From positions 1 through 35,250 of the forward strand of contig JAPLFP010000222.1 of the NCBI GenBank assembly GCA_026390585.1: a stretch of DNA of 35,250 nt. The letters are read 5' to 3'. The stretch is from Ignavibacteriales bacterium (GTDB taxonomy: Bacteria > Bacteroidota > Ignavibacteria > UBA10030). The first letter of the stretch is position 1. Every line of letters starts with the position of its first letter. This document shows positions 18,474 to 28,381 of this stretch, in pieces. The notes beneath the pieces were generated by a model that was not told where the DNA came from, searched no databases, and was given only the letters and a program-made list of their open reading frames with translations. The translations under genes were made by a program, and so were the position numbers.

Positions 18474-21155
18474 CTACTTCCACTTGCCATTTAGGTAGGC
18501 CCGGACGACTTCGTCCAGAATGGTATGATAACGCTGGGGCAGGTTTTTGTACTTCGGGCGGAGAGAATTCTTGCTTGCATCGAAATCCTGACCGGGAGCG
18601 ACCCCATCGACGACGTTGCCGAGATATTCACGGAGCTTTTTCTGAACTTTTTCGCGGGACTCGGCATCCTGGTCCTTCACGATAGCCTCGACGGCGTTAT
18701 TCACATCCCAAACGCTTTCAAAAAAATGCTTGAAACAAATGCCGCGGAAGTACTCCGCAACAGTGCCCCTGTTCAGGCCACCAAGATCTTCGGCAGTCTC
18801 AGAGATGGAACTGCGTGAGAATTTCTTCGAACGGAGGATTTCAAGAATCTGGTCTTCAATGTCAACCTGCCCTTTCGTCGCTGCTGCAACCTCCTCAGGC
18901 AGATCTCTAAGTTGAATCAAAGTCCGACCGTCAGACCGCGCAAAGATGCCAGCTCGTGTCACCGCGCTTTGAAGTTCGCGCACATTCCCAGGCCACCGGT
19001 ATTGCAGAAATGCATCCATGACGGTGGACGAGAGGGACAGCGCACCACCCTCCGCCTTCACAAAATGCGCCGCGAGAAACGGAATATCGCCCTTCCGTTC
19101 CCTCAGCGGCGGCAATTCGATCGAGAATACATTCAGTCTGTAGTAAAGATCTTCACGAAATCGTTTTTCAGTAACCAGCTCTCGCAGACTTTTGTTCGTC
19201 GCGGAGATAATTCGGGCGTTTGTCCTCATTGTCGTATTGGCGCCCACTCGTTCGAACTCTCCGGATTGCACCACGCGGAGGAGTTTGATCTGAAACACCT
19301 CGCTGGTTTCGGCAATCTCATCCAGGAAGATCGTCCCTCCGTTGGCGTGCTCAAAACGACCGACTTTGTCCTTGATCGCTCCGGTGAACGAGCCTCGTTC
19401 ATGCCCGAAGAGCTCGCTCTCGAGAAGTGTTTCCGTCAATGCACCGCAATTGACAGCTACGAATACCTTGCCCCGTCTGTCGCTCAGGTTGTGGACCGCG
19501 CGCGCAACGAGTTCCTTCCCTGTTCCGCTCTCACCGAGAATCAGGACGTTCGCATCGCTCGCCGAGATCTTTCGAACAAGATCCACCACTCCTTTCATCT
19601 TTCCCGCCGTGTGATACACGATCCCTTCAAACACTGCTATCTCAGTTTTCTGCTCGAGTTCCACCCCCTCAAACTCGACCATGTCACTTACCTGGGCGGA
19701 GAGGATTCTGATCTCCTCTTTGTACCGCTTGATCTCATCGACGAGTTCAGACCCGCGCACCAACGGGGCGGGCGCCTTCTGGTCGAGCAACTCCTTTTCA
19801 AGCATCTGCAGCTTCAGCTCACTCTCCCGAAGTCTGCTTTCTGCTTTTTGTCTATCCGACTCGAGCCTTGCGACATGCTTCTCGACAACGAAGTAATCAT
19901 AGAGAACAGGCCCGAGCCATGCAACGAGGAGGAGAACGAGAGGTCCGAGCACGGGAAGAACCACGTGAGCCGTCACAAACATCAACTGGCTGGCGGATAC
20001 ATAGGACACTGCGAGCAAGAGCCCGAAGATGCCACCGCGAAAATATCCGAACCGCACAATGAGAAATATGAAGACGAGTGTCAGGGCAGCAGGGATCAAG
20101 AACTCTCCAACGAACGGCGAAACAGTTGAAAGGAACCTGTTGTTCAACGCATTATCGACGAAAGTGGCCTGCAGACCGACCGATGGAAATTGCGCATCAA
20201 ACGGAGTTTTGAAAAAATCACCTCTCCCTTCCCCGATGACGCTCACGAAGGCAATCTTGTTGCGCAGGCTGGAAAGATTGGTCGATCCGGAGAGGAACGA
20301 CCGAAGAACTTCGACGCAGCGGTAGCGGCGAAACGATGAGAGCGTCCCCGGGAAATTGAGCATTGTCGTGCCATCGCCGCTGATCGGAATTCGAATCTCC
20401 TCTTTCTTTGTCTGAAGGGTGACGGAATGGGTTCCGAGTTGAACCTGAGAACGATCAACATGAGCGAACAGCCGAAGAACCTCCAACGCGAATGCAGGGA
20501 CGGTTCGACCGCCGGCATCGATCAGGAGGGGAAGTTGGGAGATCGCGCCTTCCGTGACATTGGTGTGTCCGATCCCGGCCGCCGAATCGAGAAGCTCGCG
20601 ATAGGGGAGTTGTATCTGTGCGCCATAGAACAGAGGTTCGCTCATTTTTCCTAGAGCCGGGAACTGCTCCGGCGTCAGGCTCGGGGATGAGAGCTCAGTT
20701 CTTTCGACGCGTCGGAAGTAGGACGAGCAGATGAGCTTTCCTGATGCTGCGGCTTTCGCGGCAAGAAGGTTGTCGTGCTCAGGATATTCCAGGTTGTGCT
20801 CGCCAAAGAAAATGTCGAGTCCGATCGCCCGAACGCCGCTTTTCGTCAGTACGTCGATCAGGAGGGCATAATAGTTGCGCTTGAGAGGCCAGCCGCCAAG
20901 CGAGGTAATGTCGTCATTGTCAAAGTAGAGGATCACGACATTCGTGTCGGCCGGGACCTGTCCGCGAACATGATAGCGGACGTCAAGCAATCCCTGCTCC
21001 AGTTTGTGCATGGGTCCTGAAGCGAGCTGCATCAAGACCAGCAGCACGAGGACCAACCCAGCGACTATAATGTACTTGCGCGACATTCTCGAGCGTATGA
21101 GATGTGTGAGGCGGAACAGTATTCTGTTAGTGAAGGACAGAGTCAAGATCAACAA
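18474..21155 (-). CDS. CHASE2-domain membrane sensor fused to a sigma-54 interaction AAA+ domain
   Basis: N-terminal TM plus CHASE2-like DTNVVILYFDNDDITSLGGWPLKRNYYALLIDVLTKSGVRAIGLDIFFGE; AAA+ ILGESGTGKELVARAVH, ELFGHERGSFTGA, GGTIFLDEI, YRWPGNVRELQ. Start may be MSRKYIIV at 21086. Confidence 0.9.
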   Translation of the reverse strand: MLILTLSFTNRILFRLTHLIRSRMSRKYIIVAGLVLVLLVLMQLASGPMHKLEQGLLDVRYHVRGQVPADTNVVILYFDNDDITSLGGWPLKRNYYALLIDVLTKSGVRAIGLDIFFGEHNLEYPEHDNLLAAKAAASGKLICSSYFRRVERTELSSPSLTPEQFPALGKMSEPLFYGAQIQLPYRELLDSAAGIGHTNVTEGAISQLPLLIDAGGRTVPAFALEVLRLFAHVDRSQVQLGTHSVTLQTKKEEIRIPISGDGTTMLNFPGTLSSFRRYRCVEVLRSFLSGSTNLSSLRNKIAFVSVIGEGRGDFFKTPFDAQFPSVGLQATFVDNALNNRFLSTVSPFVGEFLIPAALTLVFIFLIVRFGYFRGGIFGLLLAVSYVSASQLMFVTAHVVLPVLGPLVLLLVAWLGPVLYDYFVVEKHVARLESDRQKAESRLRESELKLQMLEKELLDQKAPAPLVRGSELVDEIKRYKEEIRILSAQVSDMVEFEGVELEQKTEIAVFEGIVYHTAGKMKGVVDLVRKISASDANVLILGESGTGKELVARAVHNLSDRRGKVFVAVNCGALTETLLESELFGHERGSFTGAIKDKVGRFEHANGGTIFLDEIAETSEVFQIKLLRVVQSGEFERVGANTTMRTNARIISATNKSLRELVTEKRFREDLYYRLNVFSIELPPLRERKGDIPFLAAHFVKAEGGALSLSSTVMDAFLQYRWPGNVRELQSAVTRAGIFARSDGRTLIQLRDLPEEVAAATKGQVDIEDQILEILRSKKFSRSSISETAEDLGGLNRGTVAEYFRGICFKHFFESVWDVNNAVEAIVKDQDAESREKVQKKLREYLGNVVDGVAPGQDFDASKNSLRPKYKNLPQRYHTILDEVVRAYLNGKWK

Positions 21156-21179
21156 AATCGCGTCCCGAAATTTCGGCAG

Positions 21180-21283
21180 GTGCGTTGGACGGACTCAACG
21201 TGCGTTTAATGTCGCCCCGGATTGTAGCCGGGTGGACGGTTTTCCCGTCTGCGTCGGGGCGACATTACGGATCGTGCGTTGGA
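21180..21283. repeat. structured intergenic element (nested hairpins within a 12-bp stem) flanked by a 10-bp direct repeat
   Basis: TAATGTCGCCCC (21207-21218) pairs with GGGGCGACATTA (21256-21267); inner hairpins CCGG..CCGG and GACGG..CCGTC; flanking GTGCGTTGGA at 21180-21189 and 21274-21283. Confidence 0.75.
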
Positions 21284-21325
21284 TGCTAACTCTCGGGCGT
21301 TAAATTTCGGGAAAAGTTTCTTTCT

Positions 21326-21352
21326 GCCGCTTTCTTTCTAAAAGAAAGCGGC
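21326..21352. terminator. hairpin downstream of the aldo/keto reductase gene, possible terminator
   Basis: GCCGCTTTCTTT-CTA-AAAGAAAGCGGC, perfect 12-bp stem. Confidence 0.45.
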
Positions 21353-21368
21353 AACAAATGGCTGAGCC

Positions 21369-22358
21369 TCATCTCCCCACCCGCTGCATCTGCGACGCAG
21401 CATATCGTTCTCCTGAGGCTGCGCCTTTTGGAATCGCCTCACCTATTCGGCGAAGGTCATCGGCGGTCAGGGTCACATCGACCGCCTTCACGTTCTCCCG
21501 AAGATACTGAATTCTCTTCGTACCCGGTATCGGAATGATGTCTTCACCCTGCGACATACACCAGGCGAGAGCCAACTGACCTGGCGTACATTTCTTTTCA
21601 GCCGCCAGCTGCTCGACCGTCTGCACGATACGGAGATTTTTCTCCATGTTCTCAGGCTGGAAACGAGGATGTGCCTTTCGCCGAAAATCCGTCTCGTCGA
21701 GATCCGTTGCCGACTTTATCCTTCCCGTCAGAAAACCTCTTCCGAGCGGACTGTACGGCACGAATGTGATACCGAGCTCCCGGCATGTTGGAAGAATCTC
21801 GGCTTCAACGTCGCGCGTCCACAACGAGTACTCTGTTTGCAATGCGGTAATAGTGTGTTCTTTTGCGGCCTTTCTGAGTGTCGCCGGCCCCGCTTCTGAG
21901 AGACCAAGGTACCGTACCTTTCCCTCGCGAACGAGATCGACCATCGCGCCGACCGTTTCCTCAATTGGCGTGTCCACATCAACACGGTGCTGGTAGTACA
22001 GATCGATTGTATCGATGCCGAGACGTTTCAGACTTGCTTCGCAGGCCGATTTCACATACGCCGGCTTCCCATTGACGCCAAGGAAACTCCCGTCTGATCC
22101 ACGGACGTTGCCAAATTTCGTCGCTATGAAAAGGCTCTCCCGCTTCCCCTTGATGGCCCGGCCGACGAGTTGTTCATTGTGCCCAACGCCATACATATCT
22201 GCGGTATCGAAGAATGTGATCCCCAGGTTGATCGCTTCATGGATGGTCGCGATCGATCCTTCGTCGTTCCGGGGACCGTAGAACTCAGACATCCCCATGC
22301 AGCCTAGTCCTAAAGCTGAAACAACAGGTCCGTTCTTGCCGAATTTCCTTTGCTTCAT
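21369..22358 (-). CDS. aldo/keto reductase
   Basis: [72 protein letters not shown]. Confidence 0.95.
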   Translation of the reverse strand: MKQRKFGKNGPVVSALGLGCMGMSEFYGPRNDEGSIATIHEAINLGITFFDTADMYGVGHNEQLVGRAIKGKRESLFIATKFGNVRGSDGSFLGVNGKPAYVKSACEASLKRLGIDTIDLYYQHRVDVDTPIEETVGAMVDLVREGKVRYLGLSEAGPATLRKAAKEHTITALQTEYSLWTRDVEAEILPTCRELGITFVPYSPLGRGFLTGRIKSATDLDETDFRRKAHPRFQPENMEKNLRIVQTVEQLAAEKKCTPGQLALAWCMSQGEDIIPIPGTKRIQYLRENVKAVDVTLTADDLRRIGEAIPKGAASGERYAASQMQRVGR

Positions 22359-22456
22359 CAGTTCAAATGCCTTTCTTCTATTTGGCAGTGGTGTTACATG
22401 TCAAATACAAGTTACTCACGAACCACAAGATTTTCAATAGAGAACCTGATCATGTC

Positions 22457-22502
22457 GAAGTCCGTCTTCTGACTTCGAACTCACATGAGAAGACGGACTT
22501 CT
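22457..22502. repeat. long hairpin repeat, copy upstream of the PLD-like gene
   Basis: GAAGTCCGTCTTCT-gacttcgaactcacatg-AGAAGACGGACTTC, 14-bp perfect stem. Confidence 0.8.
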
Positions 22503-22681
22503 CACCCGGAGTCGTGTCATTCCCGCGAAAGCGGCCTGCCCGCCTCGCGAGATTCGAAAGGTCAGGAAGGAATCCAGAATCAGGCCATTGTTCATCACAA
22601 AGGCGCCCTTGCTCCTTCTCCCCCCCTTTCGTACAATCCATCCAGTGAAGCAACATCGTGACACCACAGCCAGGACATCCT

Positions 22682-23902
22682 ATGAAAAGACTGATTCTCG
22701 TCATTCTCTTCTTTCTTCCACGAATCCAAGCACAGACCGCGCCAGCTTCCGACATCGAGATTGTTGAGAGCATTCCAGCAGGCACGATCCTGGACAATCC
22801 CGATATTCGCAATGCGCACGAGGTGTGGCTCGAGATGATTGGACGCACACACATCACCCTCGACATCGAAGAGTTCTACATTTCTCATGAACCCGGGAAA
22901 CTGCTTGAAGATGTGCTCGCTGCCATTTATTCAGCGGCCAATCGCGGAGTCAAGGTCAGAGTGATCATTGACGGCCGGATGTATAAGACCTATCCGGCAA
23001 GCGCTGATTCCCTCGGTCGGTACAGAAATATCGAGGTGCGGCGGATCGATTTTGGATCGATCGGGGGCGGGATACAGCACGCCAAGTATTTCATCGTCGA
23101 CGGCAAGGAAGTTTTCGTCGGCAGCCAGAACTTCGATTGGCGGGCGCTTGAGCACATTCATGAGCTCGGCCTTCGGATCAACAGCAAGGAATTCGCTTCG
23201 GCGTATAGCGATGTGTTCAACCTCGATTGGCAGCTTGCTTCACTCACGCCTGAGGCAATCAAAACATTCTCTATGACCAGAAAGACCTATTCGATGCCCA
23301 TACGTGTTACTGGCAAAAACGGAGATGTCGCCTCTGTTGAGCCCACCTCCAGCCCTATCGGGTGGGTGCCCGATTCTGCATTGTGGGATGAGCGTGCTAT
23401 CGTTGGCGTGATAGACGGCTCGCAACGAACTTTGACACTTCAGTTTCTTTCCTATTCTCCATCCGAGCGGCGAGGGGGTAAGTATACGGTGATCGACGAT
23501 GCTATCCGTCGTGCTGCGAAGCGCGGGGTGAAGGTGAGAATGATTGTTTCAGACTGGCAGAAGGGCTCACTTGCAGTCACAGCGCTGAAAGAACTGGCAA
23601 ACGCCCCTAACATTGAAGTCGCATTCACCGCAATTCCGGAGTGGTCGGGCGGATACGTTTCATTCGCCCGGGTGGAGCACTGCAAGTACATCGTTGCTGA
23701 CGAATCCAAGTTCTGGCTCGGGACGAGCAATTGTGAGAAGAGCTATTTCTACAGCACCCGAAACATGGGCGTCGTGTGTTCCAGTCCGACCCTGGCGGCC
23801 ACTCTGGCCAAGATCTTCCTCAGGAGCTGGAACAGCCCCTACAAAGAGTTGATCACACAGAACGGAGAATATCCGCAAAGGGAACACGGAGAGAGGAAGT
23901 AA
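22682..23902 (+). CDS. secreted phospholipase D-like domain protein
   Basis: Signal peptide MKRLILVILFFLPRIQA; two HKD-type motifs, HAKYFIVDGKEVFVGSQNFD and HCKYIVADESKFWLGTSN. Confidence 0.88.
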   Translation: MKRLILVILFFLPRIQAQTAPASDIEIVESIPAGTILDNPDIRNAHEVWLEMIGRTHITLDIEEFYISHEPGKLLEDVLAAIYSAANRGVKVRVIIDGRMYKTYPASADSLGRYRNIEVRRIDFGSIGGGIQHAKYFIVDGKEVFVGSQNFDWRALEHIHELGLRINSKEFASAYSDVFNLDWQLASLTPEAIKTFSMTRKTYSMPIRVTGKNGDVASVEPTSSPIGWVPDSALWDERAIVGVIDGSQRTLTLQFLSYSPSERRGGKYTVIDDAIRRAAKRGVKVRMIVSDWQKGSLAVTALKELANAPNIEVAFTAIPEWSGGYVSFARVEHCKYIVADESKFWLGTSNCEKSYFYSTRNMGVVCSSPTLAATLAKIFLRSWNSPYKELITQNGEYPQREHGERK

Positions 23903-23914
23903 CGAGTAGATTGT

Positions 23915-23961
23915 AGAAGTCCGTCTTCTTCACGAGGATTCTCATGAGAAGACGGACTTCT
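23915..23961. repeat. long hairpin repeat, copy downstream of the PLD-like gene
   Basis: AGAAGTCCGTCTTCT-tcacgaggattctcatg-AGAAGACGGACTTCT, 15-bp perfect stem. Confidence 0.8.
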
Positions 23962-23995
23962 TTCATCGCTGCACGAATTTCAACCCTCACGGGAA

Positions 23996-25387
23996 TCACG
24001 GTGAGATCGTTGATGCCTCCCCTTCATTCAGTCCCGCTCTTAGACTGATCTTCAATTCCCTGAGTCTCCGCACTTCCACGATGAGCAGAACAGCAGCAAG
24101 GCATGCCGCGAGGAAATCGGCTATGGGCATCGCTATCCACACGCCATCTAACGCGAAGAATCTCGGAAGAAGGACCACAAGCGGAATGACGAACAGCATC
24201 TGTTTCGTCGTTGTGAGAATCATCGCTTGCTTTGGCTTTCCGACCGCCTGGAAGTAGGCCCAGCTCACTACTTGAAAACCGTTCAAAGGAAGCATGAGCA
24301 CGGCGATTTTCAGAGCGCGACCGCCGAGAGCGATGAACTGCTTGTCTTCAGCATTGAACAATGCGACAATGTCTGTGCTGAACAACATGACTGCCAGGAA
24401 TCCAGCCACACACACCGTGGTCGCGAGGACGATCCCTTTTCGGAGCGTCTCCATGACTCTGTCGATGTGTTTCGCCCCGTAGTTGAATCCAATGATCGGT
24501 TGAATCCCCTGATTCAATCCGTAGATCGGCATCATGACAACCATCATCAGACTCATCCCAATCCCCATCGCTGCGATCGCCAGGTTGCCACCGTAGCTGT
24601 AGAGCGTCTTGTTGAAGACGAACATGATAAGACTCCCGGCCACTTGCATGATCAATGGTGAAACCCCGATCATTGTAATTCTCGAGATCACCTGCCGGTC
24701 AAAGGAGATCCTCCTCAACTTGAGATAGCTCCAGCGGCCGGTGAAATAGATTATCACCCAGACTGCGCCGACACATTGGGAGATGACCGTCGCTATTGCC
24801 GAACCGCGTATGCCGAGATGGAGCACCATGATGCAGACGGGATTGAGGATAATGTTGAGGATGCCGCTGATGAGAATTGTCACCAATGCAATTCTTGGAC
24901 TCCCCTGCGCACGGATAATCCCGTTGAGCGAAAACGCTATGAACTGCAGCGGTATGCCGAGGATCACGATGCTCAGGAACTGTGTGGCGTATCTGTGCGC
25001 TTCCCCGGTGCCGCCGAGGAGCGTGACCAGGGGATCCATGGTGAGAAAGATCAGAACCGCAAGGCTCACCGAGATGCACAATGCCATCAGAAATCCGTTC
25101 TCGATGATTCTCTCCGCCTCTTCCTTTTTCTTTTCGCCAAGCTTGATCGACACCAGCGCTGTTGATCCCATGCCGACGAGCTGAGCGAAACCCATGATTA
25201 CGATATTGATGGGAAACGTAATGGCGATCGCAGAGATGGCGGTCGTGCCGACACCCCTACCGACGAAGATCCTATCGACAATATTGTAGGATGCCATCAC
25301 GAGCATGCCAATAATTGCCGGTACGGAATAATCGGCGATGAGCTTTCCAATCTTATGCTTTTCCAGCGCTTCGATGTTTGCGATCAT
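23996..25387 (-). CDS. MATE family efflux transporter
   Basis: About 12 TM; GKLIADYSVPAIIGMLVMASYNIVDRIFVGRGVGTTAISAIAITFPI, GLNQGIQPIIGFNYGAKHIDRV. Confidence 0.93.
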   Translation of the reverse strand: MIANIEALEKHKIGKLIADYSVPAIIGMLVMASYNIVDRIFVGRGVGTTAISAIAITFPINIVIMGFAQLVGMGSTALVSIKLGEKKKEEAERIIENGFLMALCISVSLAVLIFLTMDPLVTLLGGTGEAHRYATQFLSIVILGIPLQFIAFSLNGIIRAQGSPRIALVTILISGILNIILNPVCIMVLHLGIRGSAIATVISQCVGAVWVIIYFTGRWSYLKLRRISFDRQVISRITMIGVSPLIMQVAGSLIMFVFNKTLYSYGGNLAIAAMGIGMSLMMVVMMPIYGLNQGIQPIIGFNYGAKHIDRVMETLRKGIVLATTVCVAGFLAVMLFSTDIVALFNAEDKQFIALGGRALKIAVLMLPLNGFQVVSWAYFQAVGKPKQAMILTTTKQMLFVIPLVVLLPRFFALDGVWIAMPIADFLAACLAAVLLIVEVRRLRELKISLRAGLNEGEASTISP

Positions 25388-25404
25388 GGCAGGGATGCGT
25401 CTTA

Positions 25405-26249
25405 TCAGAGCCGTTTCAGCTTTTCATTGACGATTGTGACGAGCACCTGCTTTTCACTCTCGGGGAGCCATTCCATCAATCGGGCTGCAAGAATTGGTAG
25501 TTCCCAATCCTCGATTGCGTCCTGTCTGGCGCCGGTCAATCTCAGATACTCACTTAGGTAATATCGGTGGAACTTCCTTCTGATGCTGCTGAGCAAAATC
25601 TTGATGAAGGAAGGAGTCCCGGGGCCCACTTCAGCAGGATTGACGTTCTCGCCACGTCGGCGAGCGGGTTGCCTCTTGTGGCAGTCATCCAATCCAGCAC
25701 AAACGGCTTCCCTCCACCCATCAGGATGTTCTCCGGATGAAAATCACCGTGACACAGCTTGTTGCCTCCGGGGAGACGGTCGAGATACTTTATGATCTTT
25801 GTTTTCGTTTCTGTCGTGAGGTGGTCATGGAGATTGATATTCCTGACCAGGATGCTCTTCAGTTCGGGGACCTCATCAGGAACGGAGGTTAGGTGGATCC
25901 TTGCATGGATCGCGGCGAATTCCCGCGCAAATCCTGTGATGTTCCAGGGATTGCGGAACAAATGCCTGAATCCTGACTCTCCCTTGGTGAAGTCGAAAAT
26001 GATGGCATCGCGACCTGCAACAACAAGGCGTTGATAAGCTTTCGGAATGTCGACGACCGATCCAATCGAGCGGCAAACAAGGTATTCGTTGTCGATCGCC
26101 TGCTTCGGAAAATTGGGCCTAAAGACTTTGATGACAAACCGGTCGCGGAAGAGAAAGACGTCGGCAGTTCTGCCTTGGCCAAGGAGGGCAAGTTGTTTCA
26201 GGTCGAGTGATTCGGGGGCGACGATATTTGAGTCTGCGGTTTGCATCAA
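25405..26249 (-). pseudogene. aminoglycoside phosphotransferase (APH)-like kinase split by a frameshift
   Basis: N-terminal part (25554-26249) has LCHGDFHPENILMGGGKPFVLDWMTATRGNPLADVARTSILL; the C-terminal part continues in another frame (25405-25692) as VGPGTPSFIKILLSSIRRKFHRYYLSEYLRL. Shift near 25615-25640. Confidence 0.75.
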
Positions 26250-26284
26250 TCGTGTTCATTTTAGCGCATGATCACTAACGTCTG

Positions 26285-26325
26285 AAAAAAAAGCCGACTG
26301 CGAGAAACCCGCATACGCAATCGGC
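26285..26325 (-). terminator. rho-independent terminator
   Basis: Minus strand GCCGATTGCG..CGCAGTCGGC followed by TTTTTTTT, downstream of the 26420 gene. Confidence 0.8.
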
Positions 26326-26419
26326 AATCGAAAACCGACAGTTCACCCAGCTGGCCGTAGCGCCAAAGAAGCACATTGCGAATGTGGCACATATTGAGAA
26401 CCGACTTGATCGGCACATC

Positions 26420-27244
26420 TTAGAAGCGGAATTGAAACCCTGCCAAGGTCCAAGTGGGTGCTTCTTCATGGTTCTTCAGGCTCTTGCCGAATGACGCGAA
26501 CAATGAGACGGTTTTTGACCATTCCCACGTGAAACCGAAATTCACCATTGGTCCGCGCAGGTCAAACGGGGCCTCCCGCACTTCCGTGTGTCCTTCTGCT
26601 TGAATCGAAACGGGGTCCAAAAACAGAGCAGCCGCCACACCACCCTCCCACCCATCGGATTCGCCGTTGACCCAAACGTGCCCGAGTTCGGCCGTCAAGC
26701 CGAAATGCGACCACTCACGATGCCATTCAAGCGGGAGGCTCAATTTCATGCTCTTCTCTTCCACGAAAGAAAAATAGACCTTCGGATAGAGAGAAAAGTT
26801 AGACCCCGTCTTGCCAGGGCTATCCACGAAACGGTATTTGACGCCCAACTCAATCCCATCAAAAGTACGACGAACCCCGGCGCCTTGCGCATGACCGATC
26901 ACAAAAGGCATTGACGCCGTGAGCTGCCAGCGATCTCCTACACCATAATTAAAGTCGAGGAGCGGAATCAGCCATTCGTCGTTGACGGCGGAATGCTCGA
27001 AAGAAGTCAGAACGTTGATTTCCCAATTCCCAGGACCGGGGGTACCCGGGTCATTCGTGAGAAGTGGAGGGCTCGACTGAGCGAGAATCGATTCGCTGAA
27101 CAGAATCAGAAGAGAACAAGCGAACAAAATCGCGGATTTGAAACTGGTGCGAGCCACAGGCTGTTTATTTCCTGAAAGCTTGAGTACGTGAGTGCCTGCG
27201 TGAAAACCGGTCCGGGATTGCGGGGAATGGAAGAACCGGTGCAT
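26420..27244 (-). CDS. putative outer membrane beta-barrel protein
   Basis: Signal peptide ..SLLILFSESILAQ; alternating strands, ends in aromatic residue (FQFRF); LLTNDPGTPGPGNWEINV. Confidence 0.6.
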   Translation of the reverse strand: MHRFFHSPQSRTGFHAGTHVLKLSGNKQPVARTSFKSAILFACSLLILFSESILAQSSPPLLTNDPGTPGPGNWEINVLTSFEHSAVNDEWLIPLLDFNYGVGDRWQLTASMPFVIGHAQGAGVRRTFDGIELGVKYRFVDSPGKTGSNFSLYPKVYFSFVEEKSMKLSLPLEWHREWSHFGLTAELGHVWVNGESDGWEGGVAAALFLDPVSIQAEGHTEVREAPFDLRGPMVNFGFTWEWSKTVSLFASFGKSLKNHEEAPTWTLAGFQFRF

Positions 27245-27565
27245 GACTTCCTCTTAACATACCACTTTGCTGTGTATCCGGCAAATCGTTGGACAACTCG
27301 TGGCCGATTGCTTGATGCTACCGCAATGACCCGATCGCAAGCGGTTTTTTCCCTTGTAGTCCTTGCACCAGAAGTAGCGGTGGTGATTGCGCTCAGACAG
27401 GTGCACAAAAAAGCCTCCAATTTGTAGGCGAAAGGCAACAGGCAGGATGTACTAATGCAGAAGATCCATCAACGAGCGCGATTCCCCGATAGACAGAAAC
27501 ATACAACGGAAATCATAAACTTGTGGTGAGCGAAGTCGAACCATCGAAAATCGGAAATTTCCTCG

Positions 27566-27639
27566 TGACCCCGGCGCGATTCGAACGCGCGGCCTACAGC
27601 TTAGAAGGCTGTTGCTCTATCCAGCTGAGCTACGGGGTC
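27566..27639 (-). tRNA. tRNA-Arg(TCT)
   Basis: Minus strand GACCCCGTAGCTCAGCTGGATAGAGCAACAGCCTTCTAAGCTGTAGGCCGCGCGTTCGAATCGCGCCGGGGTCA; cloverleaf arms pair; anticodon TCT in loop CTTCTAA; CCA not encoded. Confidence 0.95.
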
Positions 27640-28321
27640 GTTGAAATCAGATCAATTTCGAACATTCTCTCTCTGAACGAAACTCCATCCCAACGAAATT
27701 TCGTCCACTAAGTCACCACCGGCAAAATGAAAGAACGCCAAGCGAACACAGGCATCCACGCCTTTGACCCTTGGCGTCTCTACTCTCTCGAGTATTAAAA
27801 TCTGCGGAATTTGTGGAATTGTGCTCACGCGGTCACATGAAATTTACAAAACAATGCACCCTAAGGCAAGAGGGTTGGAAAAAGCACATACAGCTCAACG
27901 CAAATTGAAGTTGGGTGGATGTTGAGGATGGTTGTTTTGCTTAGGATGGTGCTGCAGCTTTGCCAGCTGCCGCTTGTTCCCTGCAACGCGGCTGAAGTTC
28001 TCGTCGTTGTGCCTATCACTCGCCCACAAGAAGACTTCAATAGCAACGTTGGCATTTTCCTCGACGATCTCCCCTCACGACATGTATGGAGCAACGCAAA
28101 CGCTCCTAGAAGGCCATCACCTCTGAAGTTGGTCTCCGGCTGTTACATGCGCTCGCCTCGACAAGTCTACTATTGAATCTTCAAGTCCTTGCTTTGTGGT
28201 GCTTTTGCACGAGGCTGATTGTGATCCCCCTACAACGTGTCCCATTTAAAGCAGCCTCCCTATGACTCAGCCGCCTGACACTGGTCCGGCCTTATCCCAA
28301 GTGGTTGAAGGTGATTTCTCG

Positions 28322-28352
28322 CAAGAAAAGCCCCAACCGAATGGCTGGGGCT
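28322..28352 (-). terminator. rho-independent terminator
   Basis: Minus strand AGCCCCAGCCATTCGGTTGGGGCT followed by TTTCTT, downstream of the 28382 gene. Confidence 0.75.
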
Positions 28353-28381
28353 GCCGCAATCCTAGGCACTTTTAGGCGGGT

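Noticed and set aside
18912-20129. 405-aa plus-strand ORF
   Set aside because: Antisense to the well-supported CHASE2-sigma54 gene; low-complexity composition typical of a shadow ORF
27861-28176. Short ORFs after the tRNA on both strands, including a minus-frame stretch EENANVAIEVFLWASDRHNDENFSRVAGNKRQLAKLQ
   Set aside because: Looks weakly protein-like but has no start, an upstream in-frame stop and no recognised family; at most a gene remnant
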